Assembly (NCBI RefSeq): GCF_026341855.1
Contig: NZ_JAPENW010000001.1
Location: 3,525,001 to 3,589,000 of the forward strand
Reading direction: 5' to 3'
From: Streptomyces sp. NBC_00568
Lineage (GTDB): Bacteria; Actinomycetota; Actinomycetes; Streptomycetales; Streptomycetaceae
DNA length: 64,000 nucleotides
In this document: one piece after another, positions 30,927 to 38,536 of the stretch
Layout: the number at the start of each line of letters is the position of its first letter
Numbering within the stretch: the first letter of the stretch is position 1
The notes under the pieces: model-generated
Told to the model about the DNA's origin: nothing
The model's database searches: none
Seen by the model: the letters and a program-made list of their open reading frames with translations, nothing else
Made by a program: the position numbers and the translations under genes

Positions 30927-33326
30927 CTACGCGGGAACGCGGCGGTCGACCCACCTCCACAGGAGTTCCAGGACGGCCGCCGCCACCACCGAGATCAGCA
31001 CCGCGATCCACGGCATCGTCGCGCCGACCAGCTTCAGCGCGAAGAAGTGCTGCAGCTTCGGCACGACGAGCACCAGCACGAACGCCCCGCCCATCGCGGC
31101 GACGAGGCAGATCCGCCACCAGGTGTACGGCCGGGCGATGATCGCCAGCACCCACATCGAGATCAGGAAGAGCGTCAGCGTCGCGGCGCTCGTCTCCGCG
31201 TCCAGCGAACCTTCCCCCGTGTAGTAGTGGCGCGCGATCAGGTACGTCACGAAGGTGGCCACCCCCGCGACGACCCCGCCCGGGATCGAATACCGCATCA
31301 CCCGCCGCACGAAGTGGGGCTGGGCGCGCTCCTTGTTGGGGGCGAGGGCGAGGAAGAACGCCGGGACACCGATCGTCAGGGTGGACAGCAGGGTCAGGTG
31401 GCGCGGCAGGAAGGGGTATTCGACCTGCCAGCACACCACCAGAATGGCCAGCAGCACCGAGTAGACCGTCTTCACCAGGAAGAGCGTCGCGACCCGGGTG
31501 ATGTTCCCGATGACCCGGCGACCCTCCCCGACCACCGAGGGCAGCGTCGAGAAGCTGTTGTTGAGCAGCACGATCTGGGCCACCGCGCGGGTCGCCTCGG
31601 ACCCCGAGCCCATGCTCACGCCGATGTCGGCGTCCTTCAGGGCGAGGACGTCGTTCACGCCGTCGCCGGTCATCGCCACCGTGTGCCCGCGCGACTGCAG
31701 GGCGGCGACCATGTCCCGCTTCTGCTGCGGGGTGACCCGCCCGAAGACGGTGCCCTTCTCCAGGGACTTCGCCATCTCCTCCCGCTCGTCCGGCAGCCGG
31801 CGCGCGTCCACGACCTCACCGGTGAGCCCGAGCTTGCCGGCGACCGCGCCCACCGACACCGCGTTGTCGCCGGAGATGACCTTGGCCTTGACGTCCTGGT
31901 CGGCGAAGTAGCGCAGGGTGTCGGCCGCGTCGGGCCGCAGCCGCTGCTCCAGGACGACCAGCGCCGCGGGCCGCGCGGCCTCCGCGACGCCGGGGTCGTC
32001 GAGATCCTTGGTGGTCCGCGCGAGCAGCAGCACCCGCAGCCCCGCCTCGTTCAGCCGCTCGGTCTCGGCGAGCGCCGCGTCGTCGGCGGGCAGCAGCACG
32101 TCGGGGGCGCCGAGCAGCCAGGTGCTCGACTCGCCGTTGCCCTCGCTGAAGCCGGCCCCGCTGTATTTGCGGGCGGAGGAAAAGGGCAGCGACTGGGTGC
32201 AGCGCCACTCCTCGCTGTCCGGGTACGCGGAGATGATCGCCTGGAGGGAGGCGTTCGGCCGTGGATCGGACTCGCCGAGCGCGCCGAGGACCTTGCGCAG
32301 GTACGACTCGTCGCTGCCCCCCAGCGGCCGCAGTTCGGTGACGTCCATGCCTCCCTCGGTGAGGGTGCCGGTCTTGTCGAGGCAGACGGTGTCGATCCGG
32401 GCGAGGCCCTCGATGGCGGGGAGTTCCTGCACGAGGCACTGTTTTCGGCCAAGTCGGATGACTCCGATCGCGAAGGCGACGGAGGTGAGCAGGACCAGCC
32501 CCTCGGGGACCATCGGCACGATCCCGCCGACGGTCCGCGCGACGGAGTCCTTGAAGCCGTGCTGCTTGACGACGAGCTGGCTGATGACCAGGCCGATGGC
32601 GGTCGGGATCATCATCCACGTCACGTACTTGAGGATGGTGGAGATACCGCTGCGCAGCTCGGAGTGGACCAGCGTGAACCGTGAGGCCTCCTCCGCCAGT
32701 TGTGCCGCGTACGCCTCCCGTCCCACCTTCGTCGCCGTGAAGGCGCCGGAGCCCGCGACCACGAAGCTGCCCGACATCACCGGATCGCCGGCCTGCTTGA
32801 CGACCGGATCGGCCTCGCCGGTGAGCAGCGACTCGTCGATCTCCAGCCCGTCGGCCTCCGCGCAGGTGCCGTCGACGACGACCTTGTCGCCCGGGCCGAT
32901 CTCGATGAGATCCCCGAGCACGATCTCCGACGTACTGACCTCGGCGGCGATGCCGTCCCTGCGCACGGTCGGTTTCGCCTCGCCGATCACCGCGAGCGAG
33001 TCCAGGGTCTTCTTGGCCCGCCACTCCTGGATGATGCCGATCCCGGTGTTGGCGATGATCACGTAGCCGAACAGGCTGTCCTGGAACGGCGCCACGATCA
33101 GCATGATCAGCCAGAGCACCCCGATGATCGCGTTGAACCGGGTGAAGACGTTCGCCCGGACGATCTCGCCCACGGAGCGGCTGCTGCGCACCGGGACGTC
33201 GTTCACCTCACCGCGCGCGACCCGCTCGGCCACCTCGGCGGCGGACAGCCCCTCCGACCGCCGGGTGGCGGGTATGGGCACGGGGTGCACGGGATCGAGT
33301 TCGGCGCCCGCGTCGATGTGGGTCAT
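30927..33326 (-). CDS. Cation-translocating P-type ATPase (CtpE-like)
   Basis: A 799-aa P-type ATPase that pumps a cation across the membrane using ATP. It has the actuator loop DESLLTGEAD (165-173), the PEGL of helix M4 in GGIVPMVPEGLVLL (274-277), the phosphorylation motif DKTGTLT (317-323), and the hinge TGDGVNDVLALKDADIG. Ten helices are expected. It lacks heavy-metal-binding N-terminal domains and has the PMVPEGL sequence of mycobacterial CtpE, so calcium is the best guess for the ion, though not proven. ATG 33326 (MTHIDAGAEL) is used. It converges with the DUF5707-like gene, with no regulator adjacent. Confidence 0.93.
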   Translation of the reverse strand: MTHIDAGAELDPVHPVPIPATRRSEGLSAAEVAERVARGEVNDVPVRSSRSVGEIVRANVFTRFNAIIGVLWLIMLIVAPFQDSLFGYVIIANTGIGIIQEWRAKKTLDSLAVIGEAKPTVRRDGIAAEVSTSEIVLGDLIEIGPGDKVVVDGTCAEADGLEIDESLLTGEADPVVKQAGDPVMSGSFVVAGSGAFTATKVGREAYAAQLAEEASRFTLVHSELRSGISTILKYVTWMMIPTAIGLVISQLVVKQHGFKDSVARTVGGIVPMVPEGLVLLTSVAFAIGVIRLGRKQCLVQELPAIEGLARIDTVCLDKTGTLTEGGMDVTELRPLGGSDESYLRKVLGALGESDPRPNASLQAIISAYPDSEEWRCTQSLPFSSARKYSGAGFSEGNGESSTWLLGAPDVLLPADDAALAETERLNEAGLRVLLLARTTKDLDDPGVAEAARPAALVVLEQRLRPDAADTLRYFADQDVKAKVISGDNAVSVGAVAGKLGLTGEVVDARRLPDEREEMAKSLEKGTVFGRVTPQQKRDMVAALQSRGHTVAMTGDGVNDVLALKDADIGVSMGSGSEATRAVAQIVLLNNSFSTLPSVVGEGRRVIGNITRVATLFLVKTVYSVLLAILVVCWQVEYPFLPRHLTLLSTLTIGVPAFFLALAPNKERAQPHFVRRVMRYSIPGGVVAGVATFVTYLIARHYYTGEGSLDAETSAATLTLFLISMWVLAIIARPYTWWRICLVAAMGGAFVLVLVVPKLQHFFALKLVGATMPWIAVLISVVAAAVLELLWRWVDRRVPA

Positions 33327-33454
33327 GCAAACGACGGTACGTGCGGATTTGCGGCTTCACCCGCCGAGTGCGCCAAAGATCCGACCTGGGAAGGAGGGGG
33401 GGGCCGCGGGGAATGCTGCCGTGGGTGTAGGGAGAAGCCCTGGGGGAAGCCCTG

Positions 33455-33730
33455 TTACTCCGTCGCGGGGGCCGGGGAGGGGCCGGCGGCCTGGGCGCGC
33501 TTGATCGCGGCGTCGCGCTTGCGGACGTACCAGATGCCGATCAGTCCGAGACCGGCGCCGGCCAGGCAGGTCCAGAGCCACCACAGGTGTCCGTGGTCGT
33601 CGAACCAGCCGTAGAACGGCAGCTGCACCAGGAAGAGGACGAACCAGAGGATCGTGCCGCCCGTGATGGTGGCGACGACGGGGCCCTCCAGGGGCTCCGG
33701 CGCCTCGTGCTTGGGGGTCCACTTCGCCAT
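33455..33730 (-). CDS. DUF2530 small membrane protein
   Basis: A 91-aa protein with two membrane helices (TITGGTILWFVLFLVQLPFY and WWLWTCLAGAGLGLIGIWYV), a short N-terminus ending EPLEGP and a basic tail (RKRDAAIKRAQAAG). The EPLEGP start and the two helices match DUF2530. ATG 33730 (MAKWTPKHEA) is preferred to the GTG two codons upstream. It is divergent from the purine permease gene, ~240 bp from its start. Function unknown. Confidence 0.88.
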   Translation of the reverse strand: MAKWTPKHEAPEPLEGPVVATITGGTILWFVLFLVQLPFYGWFDDHGHLWWLWTCLAGAGLGLIGIWYVRKRDAAIKRAQAAGPSPAPATE

Positions 33731-33831
33731 GTGCACAGCTTACGAGGATCCGCGCCCGGTATCGCTCGCCCCCTCGCTCCCCTTGCGCGACAAGGGTCTA
33801 CGCGCGGAGATAGCGATTTCCGACTCATATG

Positions 33832-33952
33832 TTCATACTGAAACCGTCCGAGTCTGGCCAGTTGTGTTCGTATGAATCACCAACAGAGATCAGGGGGAAA
33901 CCTGTTGGTGATCGACCGCTGACCAGACTCGATCATGTTCACCGTCCCCCTG
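33832..33952 (+). promoter_or_regulatory. Highly structured leader upstream of the NCS2 permease (riboswitch-like)
   Basis: Four sets of complementary segments fit in 121 nt, ending 17 nt before the start codon. A: TTCATAC (33832-33838) with GTATGAA (33870-33876). B: GAGTCTGGCCAG (33850-33861) with CTGACCAGACTC (33919-33930), 11 of 12 paired. C, inside B: ATCACCAACAG (33876-33886) with CTGTTGGTGAT (33902-33912), 11 of 11. D: CAGGGGGA in the loop of C (33891-33898) with TCCCCCTG (33945-33952), 8 of 8, which crosses B and C as a pseudoknot. A and B cross, so they may be alternatives. No known riboswitch class is recognised. DNA operators remain possible for some arms. Confidence 0.6.
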
Positions 33953-33969
33953 CACGTTTGAGGACCCGC

Positions 33970-35421
33970 ATGTCCACCTCGGCCGCCACCAAGGCCCCCG
34001 CCCCGCAGGAGCCGGAGTCCCGGCCCGCGCAGAGCGCCCTCGACCGCTACTTCAAGATCTCCGAGCGGGGCTCCAGCCTCCCGCGCGAGATCCGCGGCGG
34101 TTTCGCCACCTTCTTCGCGATGGCGTACATCATCGTGCTGAACCCGATCATCCTGGGCAGCGCGAAGGACATGTACGGGCACCACCTGGACAACGGGCAG
34201 CTGGTCACCGCGACCGCGCTGACCGCGGCCTTCACCACCCTCCTCATGGGCGTCATCGGCAATGTGCCGATCGCGCTGGCGGCGGGCCTCGGCGTGAACA
34301 CGGTCGTCGCCCTCCAGCTCGCGCCCCGCATGTCCTGGCCGGACGCCATGGGCATGGTGGTCCTCGCGGGCTTCATCGTGATGCTCCTGGTCGCCACCGG
34401 ACTGCGCGAGCGCGTCATGAACGCGGTGCCGCTCGGCCTGCGCAAGGGCATCGCCATCGGCATCGGCCTGTTCATCATGCTGATCGGCCTGGTCGACTCG
34501 GGCTTCGTCACGCGCATCCCGGACGTCGCCCAGACGACCGTCCCGCTCCAGCTCGGCACCGACGGTCACCTGCACGGCTGGCCCGTGCTGGTCTTCGTCC
34601 TCGGCACCCTGCTCACCCTCGCGCTGATCGTGCGCAAGGTGCCCGGCGCCATCCTCATCTCGATCGTCACCATGACGGTTGCCGCGGTGATCATCAACGC
34701 CGTCACCACCGTCCCGTCCTGGGGACTGACCACCCCGAAGTGGCCCGGCAACCCGGTCGCCAGCCCGGACTTCGGGCTCGTCGGCCAGGTCAGCCTCTTC
34801 GGCGGCTTCGGCAAGGTCGGCGTGCTGACCGGCATCCTCTTCGTCTTCACCGTGCTGCTGTCGTGCTTCTTCGACGCGATGGGCACGATCATGGGCATCA
34901 GCGACGAGGCCAAGCTGACGGACGCGCAGGGCAACATGCCCGGCATCAACAAGGTCCTCTTCGTCGACGGCATCGCCGTCGCCGCGGGCGGAGCCACCTC
35001 CTCCTCGGCCACCACGTGCTTCGTGGAGTCCACGGCCGGTGTCGGTGAGGGCGCCCGCACGGGCTTCGCGAACGTGGTCACCGGCGCGCTCTTCGCCGTG
35101 GCCCTCTTCCTGACCCCCGTCGCCACGATGGTCCCGTCCCAGGCCGCCACCCCCGCGCTGATCGCGGTCGGCTTCCTGATCATGTCCCACTCGATCAAGG
35201 AGATCGACTGGGCGGACTACACGATCGCCATCCCGGCCTTCGTGACCATGATGATGATGCCGTTCACCTACTCGATCACGAACGGCATCGGGATGGGCTT
35301 CATCACCTTCGTCGTGCTGCGCCTGGCGGCGGGCCGCGGCCGTGACATCCCGGTCGCCATGTACGTGGTGTCGGCGGTGTTCACGTTCTACTACCTGATG
35401 CCGGCCCTCGGTCTGACCTGA
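33970..35421 (+). CDS. NCS2 family permease (AzgA-like purine/hypoxanthine transporter)
   Basis: A 483-aa membrane transporter of the AzgA branch of NCS2, which imports adenine, guanine or hypoxanthine with protons. The conserved start is LDRYFKISERGSSLPREIRG, followed by FATFFAMAYIIVLNPIIL (helix 1), GVIGNVPIALAAGLGVNTVV, and SCFFDAMGTIMGISDEAKLT (the DAMGT region with the substrate-site aspartate), then SSATTCFVESTAGVGEGART. Twelve to fourteen helices are expected. ATG 33970 (MSTSAATKAP) is preferred over starts in the structured leader. The leader may regulate expression by a ligand, and a purine is the natural guess, but that is inference. Confidence 0.92.
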   Translation: MSTSAATKAPAPQEPESRPAQSALDRYFKISERGSSLPREIRGGFATFFAMAYIIVLNPIILGSAKDMYGHHLDNGQLVTATALTAAFTTLLMGVIGNVPIALAAGLGVNTVVALQLAPRMSWPDAMGMVVLAGFIVMLLVATGLRERVMNAVPLGLRKGIAIGIGLFIMLIGLVDSGFVTRIPDVAQTTVPLQLGTDGHLHGWPVLVFVLGTLLTLALIVRKVPGAILISIVTMTVAAVIINAVTTVPSWGLTTPKWPGNPVASPDFGLVGQVSLFGGFGKVGVLTGILFVFTVLLSCFFDAMGTIMGISDEAKLTDAQGNMPGINKVLFVDGIAVAAGGATSSSATTCFVESTAGVGEGARTGFANVVTGALFAVALFLTPVATMVPSQAATPALIAVGFLIMSHSIKEIDWADYTIAIPAFVTMMMMPFTYSITNGIGMGFITFVVLRLAAGRGRDIPVAMYVVSAVFTFYYLMPALGLT

Positions 35422-35434
35422 GCGGCGGCAGCCG

Positions 35435-35458
35435 TACGGGGTCTCACGTGACCCCGTA
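35435..35458. terminator. Shared bidirectional terminator, NCS2 permease / RHH gene
   Basis: A perfect 9-bp stem TACGGGGTC (35435-35443) with GACCCCGTA (35450-35458) and a 6-nt loop. It overlaps the last codons and stop of the leftward RHH gene, so it probably terminates both convergent genes. Confidence 0.65.
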
Positions 35459-35626
35459 GAACTTCTCCGTCTCCTCAACCGCGGTCTGGAACCGCTCGTC
35501 GAAGTCGTCGCGAATGAGCGTCCGGACCACATAGTCCTGGACGCTCATTCCGCGTTTGGCGGCATGTTGTCGGAGCCGGTCGAGCAGCTCCCCGTCCATC
35601 CGCAGGCTGAGCACGCTGGTCCCCAT
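35444..35626 (-). CDS. Ribbon-helix-helix (CopG/Arc-type) protein
   Basis: A 60-aa protein: VLSLRMDGELLDRLRQHAAK gives the beta strand and helix A of an RHH fold, GMSVQDYVVRTLIRDD gives helix B, then an acidic tail (DERFQTAVEETEKFYGVT). Such proteins are small dimeric DNA-binding repressors or antitoxins. No toxin gene is adjacent, so a solitary regulator is more likely. A perfect 16-bp palindrome (35681-35696) 55 bp upstream could be its own operator. It converges with the permease gene. Confidence 0.82.
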   Translation of the reverse strand: MGTSVLSLRMDGELLDRLRQHAAKRGMSVQDYVVRTLIRDDFDERFQTAVEETEKFYGVT

Positions 35627-35680
35627 GGAGTCGAGGGTCGCCGCTTTCCGGCCGGATCCGGGTCACTTTCCGGAGCGATC

Positions 35681-35696
35681 TCACTCATATGAGTGA
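35681..35696. promoter_or_regulatory. Perfect 16-bp palindrome TCACTCATATGAGTGA
   Basis: TCACTCAT-ATGAGTGA is a perfect AT-rich palindrome in an otherwise GC-rich sequence, between the divergent RHH (start 35626) and MarR (start 35771) genes. RHH proteins often bind such sites, so it may be the RHH operator. This is inference from position and symmetry. Confidence 0.55.
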
Positions 35697-35737
35697 TCCC
35701 GTGGTTCGGTTGCTCGCTTCACGGGCATCCCGTTGGT

Positions 35738-35767
35738 CTTTAGCGAGAGTAATGAGTTACGCTAAAG
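35738..35767. promoter_or_regulatory. Candidate MarR operator: CTTTAGCG-N14-CGCTAAAG
   Basis: An 8-bp perfect inverted repeat with a 14-bp gap (AGAGTAATGAGTTA) ends 3 bp before the marR start codon. It probably overlaps the promoter or ribosome-binding region, as in autoregulated MarR genes. It is distinct from the 16-bp palindrome 41 bp upstream. Confidence 0.6.
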
Positions 35768-35770
35768 AAC

Positions 35771-36208
35771 ATGCCTGACCTCACCCATGGCGACGACGAG
35801 GCCGCCGTGAACGCCTTGCGCTCCGCAGTGATGCGGTTGTCGCGTCGACTCAAGCACCAGAGGGTCGACGAGTCGCTGAGCCCCACCGAGATGTCGGTGC
35901 TCGGCACCCTCGCCCGTTGCGGCACCGCCACGCCCGGCGAGCTCGCCCGCAAGGAACACGTGCAGCCGCCGTCGATGACCCGCATCGTCGCGCTGCTCGA
36001 AGGCAAGGGTCTCGTCAGGCTGGAGCCGCACCCCGAGGACCGGCGCCAGAAGGTCGTGACGCAGACCGACAAGGCTGAGGCCATGCTCGAAGAGAGCCGC
36101 AGCAAGCGGAACGCGTTCCTGGCCGGACTGGTCGAGGCCCTCGACGAGGACGAATGGGCCAAGCTCCGCGAAGCCGCCCCCGTTCTGGAGAAGCTCGCCC
36201 ACATCTGA
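35771..36208 (+). CDS. MarR family transcriptional regulator
   Basis: A 145-aa MarR-type winged-helix protein: LKHQRVDESLSPTEMSVLGT (helices before the recognition helix), TPGELARKEHVQPPSMTRIV (recognition helix), GLVRLEPHPEDRRQKVVTQT (wing), and a dimerising C-terminal helix (LVEALDEDEWAKLREAAPVL). The wing motif HPEDRRQK is diagnostic. It directly precedes an MFS transporter gene on the same strand (113 bp), a classic repressor-efflux pair. A perfect inverted repeat just upstream suggests autoregulation. The ligand is unknown. Confidence 0.92.
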   Translation: MPDLTHGDDEAAVNALRSAVMRLSRRLKHQRVDESLSPTEMSVLGTLARCGTATPGELARKEHVQPPSMTRIVALLEGKGLVRLEPHPEDRRQKVVTQTDKAEAMLEESRSKRNAFLAGLVEALDEDEWAKLREAAPVLEKLAHI

Positions 36209-36321
36209 CCACCGGCGGCCCTCAGTCGATCCCCGATCCGCGAGGGCCACCCCCTTCCCCGCAAGCGCCGGCCCCCCCCACACAACGCCGACGTCCACGA
36301 CTGCCCTGGAGGCGAGCCCTT

Positions 36322-37686
36322 TTGAGTTCGGGACCCGGAGCACACTCCGCCCCCGCACCAGCCACCCACGACTCCGAAGCCGCCCACGACTCCCCCCGTT
36401 CGTCCTCGATGTTCAGCTCGCTGAAGATCCGGAACTACCGCCTGTTCTTCCTCGGGCAGGTCGTCTCCAACACCGGCACCTGGATGCAGCGCATCGCCCA
36501 GGACTGGCTGGTCCTGAGCCTGACCGGCTCCTCCGCCGCCGTCGGCATCACCACCGCGCTCCAGTTCCTGCCGATGCTGCTCTTCGGGCTGTACGGCGGT
36601 GTCCTCGTCGACCGCCTGCCCAAGCGCCCCACGCTGCTGGTCACCCAGACGGCGATGGCCCTCACCGGCCTCGCGCTCGCCTTCCTCACCCTCTCCGGCC
36701 ATGTCCAGGTCTGGCACGTCTACCTCGCCGCCTTCGCCGTCGGTCTCGCCACCGTCGTCGACAACCCGGCACGCCAGTCCTTCGTCTCCGAGATGGTCGG
36801 CCCCGGCCAGCTGCAGAACGCGGTCAGCCTGAACTCCGCCAACTTCCAGTCCGCGCGCCTGGTCGGCCCCGCCGTCGCCGGCCTGCTGATCACCGGCGTC
36901 GGCACCGGCTGGGCCTTCCTCCTGAACGGCCTGTCGTTCGTGGCCCCCATCGCGGGCCTGCTGCTGATGCGCGCCCGCGAACTGCACGTCGTCGAGCGGG
37001 CACCGCGCGCCAAGGGCCAGCTCCGCGAAGGCCTCCAGTACGTCGCCGGGCGCCCCGAACTGATCTGGCCGATCGTCCTCGTCGGCTTCATCGGCACCTT
37101 CGGCTTCAACTTCCCCGTCTGGCTGTCGGCGTACGCGGACGACACCTTCCACGCGGGCGCCGGGGCCTACAGCCTCTTCAACACCCTGATGGCGGTCGGC
37201 TCGCTGGCCGGCGCGCTGCTCGCCGCCCGGCGCGGCACGGCCCGGCTGCGCGTGCTGATCGCGGCGGCGATGGCCTTCGGCGCGCTCGAGGTGGTGGCGG
37301 CGACGGCACCCTCGCTCTGGCTGTTCTCGCTCCTGATGGTGCCGATCGGCATCTTCGGCCTGACGGTGAACGTCACCGCGAACACCTCGGTCCAGATGGC
37401 CACCGACCCGGCCATGCGCGGCCGCGTCATGGCGCTGTTCATGATGGTCTTCATGGGCGGCTCGCCCCTGGGCGCGCCGCTGGTCGGCTGGGTCACCGAC
37501 GCCTACGGTCCCCGGGTGGGCTTCGCGCTCGGCGGACTGGTCTCGATGACCGCGGCGACGGCGATCGGCCTGGTCCTGGCCCGCCTCGGCGGTCTGCGGG
37601 TCTCCCTCGGCTGGCACCACGGCCACCCCCGGGTCCGCTTCGTCCCCCGCGAGCGGAGCGAGGAGCAGCTGGCCACCGCGGTGTGA
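36322..37686 (+). CDS. MFS transporter (DHA3-type, MarR-linked)
   Basis: A 454-aa MFS protein. After a Pro/Ala/Ser-rich N-terminus, MFSSLKIRNYRLFFLGQVVS and GTWMQRIAQDWLVLSLTGSS are the hallmark start of DHA3-like exporters, followed by GLYGGVLVDRLPKRPTLL (motif A-like), VVDNPARQSFVSEMVGP and GRVMALFMMVFMGGSPLGAP. Twelve helices are expected. I chose TTG 36322 because GGAGG lies nine nt upstream and the N-terminal tail (SSGPGAHSAPAP) resembles that of homologues as I remember them. ATG 36409 is the alternative. It is probably repressed by the upstream MarR protein. Substrate unknown. Confidence 0.87.
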   Translation: MSSGPGAHSAPAPATHDSEAAHDSPRSSSMFSSLKIRNYRLFFLGQVVSNTGTWMQRIAQDWLVLSLTGSSAAVGITTALQFLPMLLFGLYGGVLVDRLPKRPTLLVTQTAMALTGLALAFLTLSGHVQVWHVYLAAFAVGLATVVDNPARQSFVSEMVGPGQLQNAVSLNSANFQSARLVGPAVAGLLITGVGTGWAFLLNGLSFVAPIAGLLLMRARELHVVERAPRAKGQLREGLQYVAGRPELIWPIVLVGFIGTFGFNFPVWLSAYADDTFHAGAGAYSLFNTLMAVGSLAGALLAARRGTARLRVLIAAAMAFGALEVVAATAPSLWLFSLLMVPIGIFGLTVNVTANTSVQMATDPAMRGRVMALFMMVFMGGSPLGAPLVGWVTDAYGPRVGFALGGLVSMTAATAIGLVLARLGGLRVSLGWHHGHPRVRFVPRERSEEQLATAV

Positions 37687-37812
37687 GAGACGCCCTGGAG
37701 GCGGTCGGTCCGCTCGCGCGGCCGGCCGCCTCCCGCGTACCCGGCCGGCCGGGCCGCCGGCCGCCTCGCCCGCTCCCGTGTGCTGATCGCCGTTCCCTGG
37801 AAGGCTGGCCGC

Positions 37813-38403
37813 ATGAGACTCTTCGCGGCGGTACTTCCCCCGGCCGATGCGGTGCGTGAACTCGCCCCGGAAGTGGACGCGTTGCGGCGGATGGCGGGCG
37901 CGGACGCGCTGCGCTGGACGGGCCGCCCCGGCTGGCACTTCACCCTCGCGTTCTACGGAGAGGTGGCCGAGGACACCGCCGAGGACCTCACGGAGCGCCT
38001 GACCCGGGCCGCCCGTCGCACCGGCCCGTTCCCGCTGTCCCTGCGCGGCGGCGGGCACTTCGGCGGGCGCGCCCTGTGGGTGGGGGCGGCGGGGGACACG
38101 GACACCATGCGGCTGCTGGCCGGCCGGGCGGAGGCGGCGGGCCGCAAGGCGGGCGTCGAGATGGAGGAGCACCGCCGCTACCGGCCCCACCTGACGGTGG
38201 CCCGCAGCCGCGACTCCGCCGACTTCAAGCCGTACGTCGCCGCCCTGGACACCTTTGCCGGGCGGCCCTGGACGGTGGGTGAGTTGTGTCTCGTCCGCAG
38301 CAACCTGCCGACGTCGGGGATCCCCGGTGAGCAGCCACGTTACGAGACCCTGGTGAGCATGCCGCTGGGGGCGGGCGACGGGACCGGCCGGGCAGCCGGT
38401 TAA
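37813..38403 (+). CDS. thpR: RNA 2',3'-cyclic phosphodiesterase
   Basis: A 196-aa member of the 2H phosphoesterase family, opening 2',3'-cyclic phosphates on RNA ends (formerly called 2'-5' RNA ligase). The two catalytic HxT motifs are HFTL (within GWHFTLAFYGEVAE, about residues 45-48) and HLTV (within YRPHLTVARSRD, about 125-128). The start RLFAAVLPPADAVREL is typical. ATG 37813 is the family start. The length (~190) fits. It is followed 10 bp later by a 28-aa membrane peptide gene, possibly co-transcribed. Confidence 0.92.
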   Translation: MRLFAAVLPPADAVRELAPEVDALRRMAGADALRWTGRPGWHFTLAFYGEVAEDTAEDLTERLTRAARRTGPFPLSLRGGGHFGGRALWVGAAGDTDTMRLLAGRAEAAGRKAGVEMEEHRRYRPHLTVARSRDSADFKPYVAALDTFAGRPWTVGELCLVRSNLPTSGIPGEQPRYETLVSMPLGAGDGTGRAAG

Positions 38404-38413
38404 CCTCGGTGGC

Positions 38414-38500
38414 GTGAACCCGAAGACCCGTAACCGGATCATGGCCGGTGTGCTCGTGCTGATGTTCGTCGTCGTGGCCCTGGCGGCGGCGGTCGGCTAG
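38414..38500 (+). CDS. 28-aa single-helix membrane peptide
   Basis: The frame GTG 38414 to TAG 38500 encodes 28 residues: a basic start (NPKTRNRIM) and one hydrophobic helix (AGVLVLMFVVVALAAAVG). I recall a nearly identical short ORF in other Streptomyces. It is 10 bp after thpR and just before a terminator hairpin, so it is likely the last gene of a thpR operon. No strong ribosome-binding site (CGGTGGC) is seen and the function is unknown. Confidence 0.55.
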   Translation: MNPKTRNRIMAGVLVLMFVVVALAAAVG

Positions 38501-38505
38501 CGACC

Positions 38506-38520
38506 GCCACCGCCGGTGGC
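38506..38520. terminator. Short hairpin between convergent genes
   Basis: GCCACC (38506-38511), loop GCC, GGTGGC (38515-38520): a 6-bp GC stem 5 bp after the small membrane peptide stop and 16 bp from the aldo/keto reductase stop. It could terminate both. Confidence 0.45.
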
Positions 38521-38536
38521 CGGACGCGTCGCCCTG

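Noticed and set aside
35444..35626. Antitoxin of a toxin-antitoxin pair
   Set aside because: No toxin-like gene adjoins the RHH gene, and its neighbour is a permease.
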